Notes under the pieces: generated by a model
What the model was told of the DNA's origin: nothing
Databases searched by the model: none
The model's input: only the letters and a program-made list of their open reading frames with translations
Program-made: the position numbers and the translations under genes
Part shown: piece after piece, positions 22,435 to 35,800 of the stretch
Numbering within the stretch: position 1 is the first letter of the stretch
Layout: every line of letters starts with the position of its first letter
Assembly: GCA_001972305.1 (NCBI GenBank)
Contig: BDDD01000712.1
Coordinates: 1-64,000, forward strand
Length of the DNA: 64,000 nt
Source: Cephalotus follicularis
Taxonomy: Eukaryota; Streptophyta; Magnoliopsida; Oxalidales; Cephalotaceae
Direction of reading: 5' to 3'

Positions 22435-22743
22435 ATTTTAATAACTAGACTTACGGATCATATTTCATCAATCAAATAATTGAATTAAATATTTTACATG
22501 TATAGACCTAGCAAGCCGAATTTCAAATTAATTGAAAATATATAACTATTTCATATTTTCTTAAAAAAATCAATTGTTTTATAATTTTATTATTTAGTAT
22601 AAAAGAATAATTTATTTGATGAATAATATATAGATATCCAAATGGCTTAAAAATTGATATGAATACTTTATATAAGTAGAATATCTAATCTAACAGTTGT
22701 ATTGATGAAATATGATCCGTTGGTCCGGTTATTAAAGTAAAAT
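22435..22743. mobile_element. MITE copy 2 (~310 bp, inverted ends)
   Basis: TTTTAATAACTAGACTTACG begins the left end and CGTTGGTCCGGTTATTAAAG the right, an imperfect inverted repeat of more than 35 bp. The right border coincides with the resumption of gypsy A coding sequence at 22745, so this end may also mark the edge of the whole MULE-related insertion. Confidence 0.65.
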
Positions 22744-22744
22744 A

Positions 22745-23620
22745 TCCCAGTGGTTTGCGAGTTCGGAGATGTTTTTCCTTAGGATTTGACTTATTTACCG
22801 CCTAACAAAGAGATAGAATTTGTGATCTACCTGATACCAGGAACTGCACCGATTTCCCGAGCATCGTACCGAATGGCACCGATAGAATTGAAAGAGTTAA
22901 AGATACAGTTACAGAATCTTCTAGACAAAGGTTTTATAAGATCTAGTGCTTCACCCTGTGGAGCACCTATTCTTTTTGTCAAGAAGAAAGATGGATCGCT
23001 CCGTATGTGTATTGACTATCGACAGCTCAATAAAGTTACATTGAAGAATAAGTACCCTCTACCGCATATTGATGAGTTGTTTGATCAGCTTAGAGGAGCG
23101 ACAATATTTTCTAAGCTCGACTTGAGATCGGGCTACCATCCGTTGAAAGTCAGACAGGAGGATATTCCAAAGACTCCTTTCAGATCGCGATATGGCCATT
23201 ATGTGTTTCTAGTTATGCCTTTTGGTGTGACTAATGCTCCTGCAGCTTTCATGGAACTTTTGAGGTATTGGATCGGATCGACCGACTTGCTTATAGGCTT
23301 GCTTTGCCTCCAGCCTTGTCGGGAGTGCATGAGGTGTTCCACGTTTCTTAGTTGAGGAGATATGTTCGAGACCCCTCACAGATCATTGAGTGTAGTCAGA
23401 TTCAACTAGAACCTGACTTGTCTTTTATCGAGACTCCTATACAGATTGTTGACAGACAGATCAGAGTATTGAGGAACAAGACCATTCCTTTGGTTAGTGT
23501 TCTATGGTAGTATCACGGTTCAATGGAGTGCACCTAGGAGCGCAAGGATGATATGAGAGAAAGATATCCCTTGCTATTTAATTGATTGATCAAGTGACTG
23601 ATGAATCTGGGGACCAGATT
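22745..23620 (+). pseudogene. Gypsy family A pol remnant (RT fused to integrase end)
   Basis: The frame opens with PVVCEFGDVF, then [60 protein letters not shown] and [17 protein letters not shown]. These are RT motifs up to just before the YVDD site. At about 23262 the sequence jumps to the extreme C-terminus of integrase, read in a different frame as [24 protein letters not shown] and IRVLRNKTIPLV. So the RT active site, RNase H and most of integrase are deleted. Stops occur near 23354 and 23508. The style is that of Tekay/Del chromoviruses. A purine tract AAGGAGGGGAGAA just before 23639 is the polypurine primer. Confidence 0.88.
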
Positions 23621-23869
23621 CTTTTAAGGAGGGGAGAATGTAACGACTCGAATGCTCTTTCTCTACTATTGAACACTGTTCATGCATATACTATACCGTA
23701 TTGTATTGTATTGTATTGAACTGTATTGTACCGTATTGATATGATGTATTCCTATACCTATTGTTATTGTATTGATTATATGCATGTATAGTCGGGAATT
23801 TTGGGCTGAGTTTCGGAGAATTGGCCGAATTGACTATATAAGTCAATTCTCTTGTCTTTTCCTCTCATT

Positions 23870-23902
<33 letters not shown>

Positions 23903-24354
23903 ACCCTTCTCTTCCTCTCCCTAGCTGAGCAACTTTGCTCCATCCCCCTGGCAGCTCTTGGACTGGTTCTTCTTCAACAAATAACAACTGCAAGTGGTGG
24001 CTTCTCTCCTTGAACAAGACAACAGCTAGTTCTTGGGGGTTTCAGCAGATTGTTGATTGGAACCTCAACTTTTGAAGCTCCAATTATAGGCAGGACTTCT
24101 ATACTGGTATTGCCTATTGCTTAATTTATTTAATTGCGTGATTGATTGAATGATTGAATGATTGTATCGCATTGAAATGTGAAACTAGGGTTTTTATTGA
24201 TTCCCTTGATCATGCTGATCTAGGAAGATTGAAACTGATATTGGAAGGTTGTAACAAGTCATACTAACCTTAAAAGACCAATTTTAACCATTGGTTTTCA
24301 AAGAATGGGTATTAAATGGATTTTGACTTGAGATTTGCTGGTTTTCTGCACAAA

Positions 24355-24720
24355 AATCGACGCTGCCCAGCAAAGACATCGATCCCCAGCCCATGGAAAT
24401 CGATATCTTTCGCTTTAGAGTGCAGCATCCTTGATTCCGCAGCAAAGACAAAGACATCGATGTCTTTGAAAGACATCGACATCTTTGCCTTGAGATGTCT
24501 TATCCCCAGAGACGACATCGATGTTGAACATCGATGCGCATTCCTAGGCTATTTTTATTGAAACGCGTCGACGCCTTTGTCCAAAGACATCGACGTCTTC
24601 GACCAGAACTCTACAGATACAGAGAAAGACATCGATGTCTTGCAAAGACGTCGATGTCCTTCTACAGTTTTAAAGGAATGCCCTGATACGCATCGATGTC
24701 TTTGGCCAAGGACATCGATG
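24355..24720. repeat. ACATCGATGT motif array, 13 units (gypsy A copy 2)
   Basis: Core cytosines of ATCGAT/ATCGAC words lie at 24358, 24380, 24401, 24458, 24477, 24519, 24532, 24569, 24591, 24633, 24652, 24694 and 24716. Gaps are 22, 21, 57, 19, 42, 13, 37, 22, 42, 19, 42 and 22, so most are near 21 or 42. DNA between the words differs. The array lies about 500 bp after the TATA-like box of this LTR. Confidence 0.75.
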
Positions 24721-25352
24721 CCTTTCAGGCTGAATGAAACTTTTAGCTGTTTTAAAGTTAGTTTTCAACTCCTTTTCACATTGCCGCTTGACCGGAGCCT
24801 CACTTGAGGTATTCAAGCATTTGAAACACAGTTTTACATGGTTTTCAAAGATTGAATTGATAAATTGATAAAGTGATAAGTTGAGCCATAGGCGATGACC
24901 CAGTGACTTTCTTTGACCGGATATATGTTCTTTCCTATCTCGTTATCTAATTGTCACCGTCTATTGGCTATTGATTGATTGATTAATTGATTGAGTCATA
25001 AGTGTTGTGAGTCTAAGTTTGGAACGTTGGACGCACATTCCCATTTCTCCATTAGACATCACCACTTATCGACATTGTATTGACATTGTACTGACATATT
25101 GATTGTATTGTATGGATCCTATAGAGCGACCTTATGTGACACCCCGTGTCACATTTACGAAGCTGATTTGCAAAACACGTGAGCGTAGAAATTTCGTGAG
25201 TGGCATTTTAGTAATTAAAATTATTGTTGTTCTTATTATAATAATATTATTAGTTAGAAAAAAAAAAGAAAAAAAAGGGGACACTAGGCGTCTCTACAAG
25301 GCGACTGGCACCTTAACAAAAAAAAATAAAACAAAGGCACGTGCGCATAGCG

Positions 25353-28243
25353 TGTCACACCCCGTTATTACATTCACGTACAATGGACCAGCATATGTGG
25401 TGATATCAGAAATAAGCATAATATTCCAGCACAATTCATAATTAAATGGCGGAAGCATTCGATAAGCCGGCATATATATATTACAAACCGTCCGCACGCA
25501 TCCCATACTACGTGCGGTTAAAACCAATAATATCCTTAATTAAGAGGAAACACAACACAACGAGGTATGAACCGTTCAAATACAAATCTCATTAAAACAT
25601 CATAATTAATCAACCTTAAATCAAAATAAGAAGCTCTCCAAGCTTCAGCAGCAGTCTCCAATAGTCCTTGCTTAATCTGAAATGGTAGGGTTTAGCCGTT
25701 GTCCTCACTTGGCTAAGTAGAATGATAATGTATGATAAGGAGTATATGAATGCAACATGTATGACAGTTTATATCAAAATAACATTTGAATGGGCCAATA
25801 TATAAGCAATCATGCCAAGTGGCCATAAACAATCCATATGCAAGAATACCGCACAAGGGTACAATCAATCAGTCCAGTAGTTTGTCCGAAGACCAGTATT
25901 GGGCTCAAGACGCCGGTAACCCCTAGCCTACGTCGAGCTACCTAGCTATTACCCCAACTCCGCTGATGATAGGAGGCAAACAGTACCACCGGCATTTAGC
26001 GGGTAGCAACAATCAGTTCTGCAATGCAGACAGTGGGTGGATGCCCTAGCCAACTCCTGGCACGTAGGACCGCCTCCATAGTCAGTGATGTCTCCTATCA
26101 CTCGACTACGGCAGTAACATAGACAATCAATTCAATCAGTGCAATCCAATGTAATATTACATATGTATATAATATGCAATATGAAAATTGTTTTCTTTAG
26201 AAATGTTTACAATTCAGTAATCGTACCTCTCATACGAGAAACGATCTCAGTAACAGTAGTGGTTTCCAATTCGGAAACAAAACAGTAGGCAGTAAAATAG
26301 TAGGTGATAAATCAGTAGCTTCTTGTAAATGATAGAACCAAAACAGTAGGTACCTCTCATATAGGAGGAAAATCAGAAGTTCCATTTAACAATAAGTGTT
26401 CTTTTAAAAAGGATAGTAAATATCAAATTTTGGGTTCAAGTCCCATAAATGGTTTTCAATCTTTAAACTATCAGTAGTAGTGGTGTTAATAGCACCAAAC
26501 AGTATATACACTAACATAAGTAGTATATGCAGCAACATTAAATCAAAACAGTAGTTCTTGTAAAATGGTAATTTTCATTGAAGGTGGTATTTAAACCATA
26601 ATTTTGTGCATAACTCGTTCGATCGATGCAATACCAGTAATAAAGATGTTAAATAACATCAAACAGTGTGTACTATCTGGTGGTAACATGTACAATTCAA
26701 TAACAATATCAAACAGTAACAATTCAATCAATGTATGAATTTCCTGCCCAGAACAGTCGACTGCCATCAAGAACCAGTCGACTGTTGGGTTGAGTAGTCG
26801 ACTGCTTTGGGTGGCAGTCGAATGCCTCTGCCCAGAAAATGCAGAAATGGCAAGTCATGAAATGTCAATTCAATTCCCAATCAATTCAATACATGCAATT
26901 ATGCAGAAAATAAACATACATAATATGCATACTCATATCTTCCATGACATATCATTACCCCTACCTCAATTCGCTATCCCAAGATCAATTGAATATGATA
27001 TTTCTCTTTGAGTTCCAAGTCACTTTCACCGATCACTCTTTCAATTCCAGTAGTGTTGATCTATGCATGTTTGTTTGTGAACATATGCATCAATAACAGT
27101 AGGTTTCAATAACCTTAACACTAGCTTAATCACTAGCTCATTGGGTTTGTCATTACTTTTACCATTTCACCACTTTTCCTTTTGAACTCTATGTCAACAA
27201 TTATTAAATCTCGAATTCATTGATTTTATCTTGTTTGACAGTAGATATATACATGAAATCAGTATGTATATATATTCTAATCAATTATAATCATTATCTA
27301 GTTACATCAAGAATTACTAGAACTCTTAAGTCTCTAGTTCCATTTAAAACACTCTTCATATTCCAAATAATTTACTCAATCCATCTACTGATTTGCATGT
27401 TTCAACAGTAGGTATATACATATTTAGGAATCATTAAACATATCCTAGCATTAACAACAATTATAATTCATTCTAGAGGCTATATCACCAATTCCACTTG
27501 ATTTCATTATTACTTCCCATTTCAATTCTAAAGATTGTTATTCTAATCCATTAACAGTAGATATACAAAATTCCTAGTCACATTTTATCAACATAACAAC
27601 AAGAATTTCGGATCAAAGACTTACCAAGAGTCTAAAGCCTCAAAGTCCTCCCTTTTGAGCTTTCTAACACATCCAATGCAAGCCCTCAATAATCCTTAGC
27701 AATTCCTCACTCCTCTCTGTGTTTCTAACACTCATAACACCATTCACTCAGCTGATAAAAGCCTTGAATTCACCAGATTTCCTACCTACTCACATGCACT
27801 CACATTCCACTCTTTCTTTCCACCTACATTGCTTGTCCTCTTTCACTTTCCCCTCATAATTTATCAATTTATGGTTGTAGGTATGCAGAGAACATGCAAA
27901 CACTCCACTTTTGCATGTTCTGGCAGGTGGTGAGACACAAGTGCCATTCCCACCTGTCATTCTTGTCTTGCACATGCCAGGAGATCTGTCCAGGCAAAAC
28001 CAGTCGACTGGCTTTAGTGGGCAGTCGACTGCCTTCATCACGTGGCAAACAGTCGACTGTTGCCCTGTGGCAGTCGGCTGTTTGGCCTAAATTAGGGTTT
28101 CTAATCTTTGATACATCACCAATTGCACATTTAATCATCCCCAATAATTACCAATCATAGAAATTAGCACAATTGGATAAATAACTCAATTAAAATATAT
28201 ATTAAATTTCAAATTTGGATCAATTGAAGTTGCGGTTATTACA
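25353..28243 (-). mobile_element. Solo LTR C (gypsy type, 2.9 kb), nested in solo LTR B
   Basis: The ends are TGTCACACCCCG and GGTTATTACA, with an exact TAGCG duplication on both sides (25348-25352 and 28244-28248). Read on the minus strand it starts TGTAATAACCGCAACTTC, the same first ten bases as solo LTR D (36648-38441), so it is probably in minus orientation. A splice-donor-like GGTAAGTC on the minus strand follows a likely transcript start region near 27640. No coding sequence was seen. Confidence 0.8.
26750..28085. repeat. CAGTCGACTG motif clusters in solo LTR C
   Basis: Cluster 1 has core cytosines at 26758, 26779, 26799 and 26819 (gaps 21, 20, 20). Cluster 2 has them at 28005, 28026, 28054 and 28075 (gaps 21, 28, 21). 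The stretch between the clusters has no such words. The words match those in the hAT (17180) and the copia solo LTR (60851). Confidence 0.7.
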
Positions 28244-30420
28244 TAGCGCCCGTGCCATTGATGAAATAGAGAGAGACAAGAGATGAGACAGAGAGATCGG
28301 GAGAGAGATGCAGAGAGCGGGAGAGATGTCGGACCGGCGACCGGGAAGAGGCGGCGAGCATCCCTACAGCTTCTCCACCACCGGTAACCCCCTCCTTCTC
28401 CTTCTCTCTCCTCTTTTATTCTTTTCTTCCCCCTACGTCTTGGCCTCTGCCATCGTCGTCCGCCACTTTTGGCATCGCGGATGGGTGCGGTCATGGTCTA
28501 GAAGACCACCTCTTCCCATTTCGATGGCTGTTGAGGCGTCATTTGGCCAAAACCGGCCGGATTCTAGCGGTTGAGTCAACTAATGAGTTGACTCGCTGCC
28601 GCCTCTGCCGCCACTTTTGGCGGTGATTCCCGGCGAGTCTCGGTCACCAACGCGTAGACCGGACCTTGTGGAGGCCAGGGGTAGTGAGACCGGAGCAATG
28701 GCGTCTCGGCCGGAGCTCTGGCGCGGCGGCAGCCGCCGATTCTTGGCTAGTCTTGGGCGGAGACGTGTAGACCAGGTCGTTTTGTAACTTATTTGTGAAG
28801 TGGCTATATTTGTTGGATGGCCGATGAGTTGACTCAGTGAGTCAACTCACTGCCGGCGGTGGCTGCCTAATTCCGGGCGAGTCACAGTGAGTTTCGATCA
28901 GTAATGTGTTGACCAGCAATTATGGAGGCTCGATTTTGGGTGTCATCAGAACTTTGGCACGTTGTCCGGAGTTCCGATTACGATAGATTATGTTTCCTAT
29001 GAATACGTCGTAACGATACGTGCTATGTTAATGCAGCGTGAAGGATGGTAGAGTTTCGAAACGATGACGAGAACCGATGACCTGTTCAAAGCTTAACGGG
29101 GTTAGTCCGTGGAAGTATCGGCTATGATATTGTGAGTAGAACATCTCTTTCCTTTATTTTATTTGATTTTGAAATTCGTTAATGATTGCTATGTGTCATT
29201 ATTGTGATTCGTAACTATCATTTGATTTCTTGATAATTTGATTTGGAATTGATTCCCATACTTGTTAATGGCCTTTGTTGCTTGATTTTATCATACGATG
29301 TGGCTTGTTATATGATTCCATAATGGTTTCTTGGAATCCTTTATTTACATTCTCGATTGAACTCTGATAGGACTTGTTAATTGTCTGTTGTGCAATTGAG
29401 TCTATAATCGCTTGCTTTGGACCTTTTATTGAAATCGATTCCTTAATCGCTTGCGTTGAGCCCTCTATTGATATTCCGATTGAATGCTCATATTGATAGG
29501 ACACGTTTGTTTTTCGGTAATCCTTTGAGTATTCTCGTTTGAACTTCTACTTTGATATGAGACCTTGTGATTATATATTCATTTCACCTCGTGACATCGT
29601 ATCCGCATTGGCTCCTACGGGTGTATATATTGTTTCTATTGCTACTGTTATATTCATTCTAACTCCGTATCGTCTTGTTCAAGTTTTGTTGTGAGCTATG
29701 TGCTCTTTTGTGGTTCTATCATGAGATGGCTATTGAGGGCCGGATTTGTTGAGTTTGATTTGTTTCCGCATTCTTATATTTGAGTTTTGTTGTTGATGCC
29801 TTTGAGCAATTCTTTATTTGAGAGTCATGTTGTTTTCATATGTGATCTTGGTTGGGATTTGTATCTCGGTTGTCTTCTATTAACGTATTCATGATTGTGA
29901 TGCGATTCCGAGCGGTTATGTGCTCGATGCTCTTGGTGACTTGGTCGCCTTCTCACACTTGTGACATTGTGACTTGTTATGTTATACCGTGTTATACTCT
30001 GATGCTGGGTACCGGTATTATGGTTCTTCTAGTCCAAGGAGAGGTACATGTTCAACGCTCAATTCTACTTAGCAGGCCCATTGGTCTATGATGGGGTGTT
30101 AGGTAGGAACTGCCCCCGGATTCCATATCTGGATCTGCAGCATACTATTGTCTATGATGGTATGCTGAGTGTGAGTGCAACAGAGCTACTCCATTACCCT
30201 CCTTTTGGACTGTGTTTGGTTACTGATGTATATATATATTGCACGCGGTCCCTCGGATGAGGTTGAGTGTGCGTGCGGGTTTTTCGACGATGGTTGGGTC
30301 CGTGCACTGATCATGCCGGCCCCTCGTTCGAGGCAGAGGTAGGCACTCTACACCGGTGTATGATGGATGATGATCACATCCTGTAGCCTTACCTAGTATT
30401 ATTGCTGCAGCGGTTATGTT

Positions 30421-30513
30421 ATGACGCCATGTGATTTGGCGGGGATATGATATGACGCCATGTGATTTGGCGGGGATATGATATGACGCCATGTGATTTG
30501 GCGGGGATATGAG
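30421..30513. repeat. 31-bp tandem repeat, 3 copies
   Basis: Three near-identical units of ATGACGCCATGTGATTTGGC plus GGGGATATGAT follow one another within solo LTR B. The identity of the copies suggests a recent slippage event. Confidence 0.9.
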
Positions 30514-32823
30514 ACAGTGATAGGATTGGTACCAGCATCCCCTTATATTTGTTGTTTATGATTCTTTGGGCACATATTACATTCTTGATATTGATATTGT
30601 CATGATCGTAACTTTTAGCTTGATATGCAGATACTCCATATTGTTGTGACCTTCATTTATTTGATTATGGTCTTGAGTATGATATTTGTTCAGCGGACTT
30701 CCTTTTTGAGTCTCTGGCTATTTCATTGGAGTCTTGCTATTGTGCCTTGCATGATTCACTTTATCTTATTGATTCTATGTTCTGTGTATAGTTGACTTTG
30801 AGCGTTCTTTTATGGAGCCATGATAGTATTACATTCTCTTTAATCACTGATTCTACCCTATGTATGTTTATATTCTTGATCATTGAGATTGTCCTATGGA
30901 TTCATATGCTAATTGTATTGTTGAGTTCAAGCGGTTCTTTTATGTATCGAGATCTCTTTCTCAGATTTGTTTTATACTTGTGATTCTTATTTACATCGTG
31001 GACTTCATTTATACTTTGGATTTCGTTTACACATCGAGATCTTGATATCCCTTTGTGATTTCGATATTCCTTTGTGATCTCGATATCCCTTTCTGGTCTC
31101 GATGTCCTTTGTGAATCACGATTTGTTATACTATCCTTTTGGATCTTGATTTCATTTATTGCTGTAGATTACATTACATTCTACTTTGAGCTTGTGTTGT
31201 TTCTTCCTTGATTCGATATACATTATGGGAGATGTTTTCTTTGGTTCTACTCACTTAGTCATTTGGATTAACCCCCTCTCTTTTCTTTTCCTTCCAGATA
31301 GAGGTTAGATGGTGGACCACGGAGGCAGGGCATGCTACTAGGGTTTCAACGCATGCATAGCATAACTACATCAACATTTAATTTAGCATTTACTTATGTT
31401 TCTATATAATGGTTTTTCTTTTATGGTTTTGCTTTTAAATGGCTGAGCCATTACATATTTGTTTTGCATGTTTGGGTAAAATGGTTGAGGCTGAGCCCAA
31501 CCTATGTTTACTGCTTTAAAAATTGTGGTTTACTGAGGGCTGAGCCCATTTTAAAACTGTTGATTCCTCCTTCGGGAGTGTGTATATAAACTGTGTTTTT
31601 CTTTACAGGGGGCATAGTCCTATAAACGGATACTACATGCCCGATTTTCATAAAAATTCAAGAATTAAATTTTTTTTCAAAGTTTTGGAAACGTTTAACT
31701 TTTTGATTTCCTAGTTTAAAGTGAGTTTTATAGAAACCATGTGGTGACTTCCGAAAGGAAGTTGTCATGTGGAACGTCATATCCGTTCTCAGTAGGATAT
31801 CGGTTGTTTTAAGGAATGGGTGTGACACCTTATGATTCGTGTCGGCATGTTAGGTTGTTGACTCTGTCCACCTATTCTGTCGATCGTTTAATTTATTGTA
31901 TTGTATTGACCTGCTGATGAACAGTACTGTAATGATTGATGATTGTTGCTCCCTTGAGGGACGTAGCTCCCTGACGGTATAGTAGCTCCCTTGGTTGTAG
32001 ATCATCGAGATGGTATTGACCCACCATAGGCTGGAAGATCTACGAGTTCCAGACCTGATTAGTCTGAGAACAGTAGATAGATCTCCCACCCTTTTTGAAG
32101 GACTACCTTCCGTGGGATTGATCATTACCATTGACTGACATTGTATTGACCCGAGGTCTCATGCTCTATAAAATATGATTGATTGATTGGGTGTTTTATA
32201 CACCACCACTAAGTGTCTGCCATTGATTGATTGTTATAGATCTTATTCATATGCTCTGTTATGGGCCAGTGTCATATGGATGGTCAGATCGCCAATTGTA
32301 TTCATGCATTTGCCATATCATGCATTGATAACGTACACTGCACATTGATATTGCATAGATTGTCACCGATATTGCACATTGTACATGCATACATGCTGAA
32401 TGAGGTTTCTGCTTAGCCTTGTGGCTAACCCTATCCTTCGGGGTGGGGCTGTGTTGTACATTTTGTGAGCGGCATAGGTAAGGCAGCAGGTAGCAGTGGA
32501 CAAAAGGATTGAAGATTCGGTGCGACCGCATGATCGTTATGGATCTGACAGAGTTCATCTTGTAATATTGTATTGAAGAGTTTAATAAATGTATTGAAAT
32601 GAAATGCTTGGCATAGTATTATAACAGAATTTGTACTGTACTGTATTGCATGGATGGTTTATTGCAATGTTTACAAGAGAACTGTATTATATCTTCCGCA
32701 TAATGCCATGTATTGTAAAGTTTTAACTTTTCCACATTTTTATATTGCTAGTCTCGACCATTGTATTGTATTTTGGATTGAGAGTAATGCCACGTGTCTG
32801 TCCTTCGGGCGCGGGGTGTTACA

Positions 32824-35800
32824 TAATGTTAGAAGAATTTGGGTTCCAAAAGGAACTTTTACAACTAACCTAAAAGGACCCAAAGTTGTTTGGGTACCAA
32901 AAGCATCAACATGATTTTGATTCCTTGTAGGAGCACTTGAATGCCAAAACCAATCAATGGTATATGGATAGTGGCTGCTCCAAACATATGACGGCTAACA
33001 AGAATCAATTAATTACCCTATATCTAAAAGATAGAGGACTTGTAACTTTTAGAGACAATGCAAAAGGGATGATTGAAGGAGTTGGCACCATAGGTAAAAA
33101 TTCCTCAACATCTATTGATAATGTCTTGTTTGTTAAAGGACTCAAACATAACCTTCTTAGCATAAGTCAATTGTGTGATAAAGGTTATAGAGTTACATTC
33201 GAAAAGACAAATTGCATTGTAGTAAATGTTTTAGATAATTCAATCAAGTTCATTGGTTATAGGCAAGACAATGTTTATGTTGTTAATATAAAAGATCTTG
33301 ACATTCAAAATGTTAAATGTCTTGTTTCTATGAACAATGATAATAGTTGGTTATCGCATAGGAGATTAGGACATGCTAGTATGAATACTATTTCTAAAAT
33401 TTTGAAATATGATCTTGTTAATGGCCTTCCCAAAATTTCTTTTGAAAAAGATAAAATTTGTGATGCTTGTCAAATGGGAAAGCAAACTAGATCATCCTTT
33501 AAAAGTAAAAATGTTATCTCCACAACTATGCCATTAGAACTATGACACATGGACTTGTTTGGACCATCTATAACTAGAAGCCGTGGTGGAAAAAATTTTC
33601 CTTTAGTAATGGTTGATGATTTTTCAAGGTTTACTTGAACTTTATTCTTGACAAATAAAAGTGATGCTTTTAATGAGTTTAAGATTTTTTGTAAAAAAGT
33701 TCAAAATGAAAAGAACTCTACCATTAAAACTATTAGAAGTGATCATGGTAGAGAATTTGAAAATGTTGATTTTGAAACTTTTTGTAACGAAAATGGTTTT
33801 AGTCACAATTTTTCAACCCCTAGAACTCCTGAACAAAATGGAATTGTAGAGAGAAAAAATCGTCCTTTGCAAGAAATGGCTAGAACTATGTTGTGTGAAA
33901 ATTCTTTACCGAAATATTTTTTGGCTGAGGCCGTAAATACTGCGTGTTATGTGTTAAATCATATAACAATAAGGCCGATTCTCAAAAAGACTCCATATGC
34001 ATTATGGAGGCAGAGAAAGCCTAACATTAGTTACTTCGATCATTTGGATGCAAGTGTTTCGTACATAACAATGGCAAGGACAACCTCGGTAAGTTCAACG
34101 CTAAAGCTGATGAAGGTATTTTTCTTGGATACGCCAATTCTAGAAAGGCTAATAGAATTTTCAATATGAAAAGATTAGTTGTTGAAGTATCTGTGCATGT
34201 CATATTTGATGAATCGAATGTTTTTATTTCTACTCAAATTGATGATGATGTTGTTGATTTTCTTCAAGAAAAAGTTAATGATATTTCTTTGAGTGATAGT
34301 CTACCTTTAGATAATGTTGAAGGAACATCTTCACAATCTTTAGATGTTAATATCCCCCAAGTTAGAAATAGGAATCTTATTAGAGACCATCCTATTGATG
34401 CTATCATATGTAACCCTTCAACAGGTGTAACTACTAGGTCCTCATACAATGCTTGTAACTATTTAGCTTTTCTTTCACAAATAGAGCCTAAAAATATAAA
34501 TGAGGCCGAAAATGATGAATTTTGGATTATAGCTATGCAAGAAGAGCTAAATCAGTTTAAAGGCAATAATGTGTGGGAACTAGTAGCTAGACCTAATGAT
34601 CATTCTGTTATTGGAACTAAATGGGTAGTTAGAAATAAAATGGATGATCAAGGCATAGTAGTTAGAAATAAGGCTAGATTAGTTGCTAAAGGATATTCAC
34701 AAGAAGAAGGAATAGATTTTGATGAGACGTATGCTCCCGTAGCTAGACTAGAATCCATTCGCATGTTACTTGCATTTGCATCTCATAAGAATTTTACTTT
34801 ATATCAAATGGATGTTAAAAGTGCATTTTTAAATGGATTTATAAAAGAAGAAGTTTTTGTTGAACAACCCCCTGGTTTTATTGATTCTTTTTATCCTGAT
34901 CATGTTTTTAAATTGCGAAAAGCTTTGTATGGTTTAAAACAAGCTCCACGAGCTTGGTTTGAAAGATTGAGCAATTTTTTAATTTTAAATGATTTTAAAC
35001 GTGGTTTCGTTGATATTACTTTGTTTACAAAGAAAAATAATGATGATATTTTGATTGTTCAAATTTATGTGGATGACATTGTGTTTGGTTCTACGATTGA
35101 ATTGATGTGTCAGAATTTTGCTAAGTTGATGCAAGATGAGTTCAAAATGAGTATGATGGGAGAACTCAGTTTCTTCCTTGGACTTCAAATTAGACAACTC
35201 AAAGACGAAATCTTCATCAGTCAATCCAAGTATGTGAGGGATTTACTCAAACGCTTTGGATTGGAGAATGCAAAACCTAGCAAGACACCGATGAGTACTT
35301 CGACAAAGCTTGATAAGGATGAGAAAGGTAAATCTGTTGATCAAAAGCTTTATAGAAGGATGATATGTTCTTTGTTGTATCTTACTGCCAGTAGACCTGA
35401 CATATTGTTTGTTGTGTGTTTATGTGCACGTTTTCAGTTTGACCCTAAAGAGTCAACATTTATTTGCTGCTAAACGAATTTTTAAGTATTTTGCATATAC
35501 GCCTACACTAGGCTTATGGTATCCTAGGGATTATAATTTTGAATTGCATAACTATTCTGATGCCTATTTCAGCAGATACAAGGATGATAGAAAGAGCACA
35601 AGTGGTTCTTGTCAATTCTTAGGTAGCATGTTAGTATCATGGTTTAGTAAAAAGCAGAACTCTGTTGCACTTTCCACTACCGAGGCTGAATACATTGCAG
35701 ATGGAAGTTGTTGTGCCCATGCATTTTGGATGAAACAACAATTAGTGGATTATGGGTATAGATTTTGTAAAATTCCAATTAAATGTGATAACACTAGTAG

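Larger units (their letters stand above)
19753..22726. repeat. Direct tandem duplication of a ~1.45-1.53 kb GRF-finger segment
   Basis: Unit 1 (19753-21200) and unit 2 (21201-22726) both start TGTCATGTGTRAGTRTGTTT, and both carry a GRF zinc-finger ORF on the minus strand, a GACGTGGCC segment and a MITE. Unit 2 has an extra stretch with a CT/TA microsatellite (about 22325-22400). The units join directly at GTTGGTCC|TGTCATG. Base differences are scattered throughout, so the duplication is not recent. Confidence 0.88.
25135..31827 (+). mobile_element. Solo LTR B (gypsy type, ~3.8 kb without nested insert)
   Basis: It has TG...CA ends: it begins TGTGACACCCCGTG and ends GGGTGTGACA. An exact 5-bp duplication CCTTA flanks it (25130-25134 and 31828-31832), inside the family A LTR. 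No primer site, polypurine tract or coding sequence was found inside, so it reads as a solo LTR or a non-autonomous unit. A near-perfect palindrome (GAGTTGACTC, AG, TGAGTCAACTC) lies around 28824-28849. Small ORFs here have no recognisable content. Confidence 0.8.
23639..32823 (+). mobile_element. LTR of gypsy family A (copy 2), split by nested insertions
   Basis: It starts TGTAACGACTCGAATGC after a polypurine tract, which marks a 3' LTR, and ends GCGGGGTGTTACA. The LTR is interrupted at 25134, resumes at 31828 after a CCTTA duplication, and then runs in register with copy 1. The TATA-like ACTATATAAGTC lies at about 23836. The right flank TAATG opens onto copia coding sequence. Confidence 0.88.
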
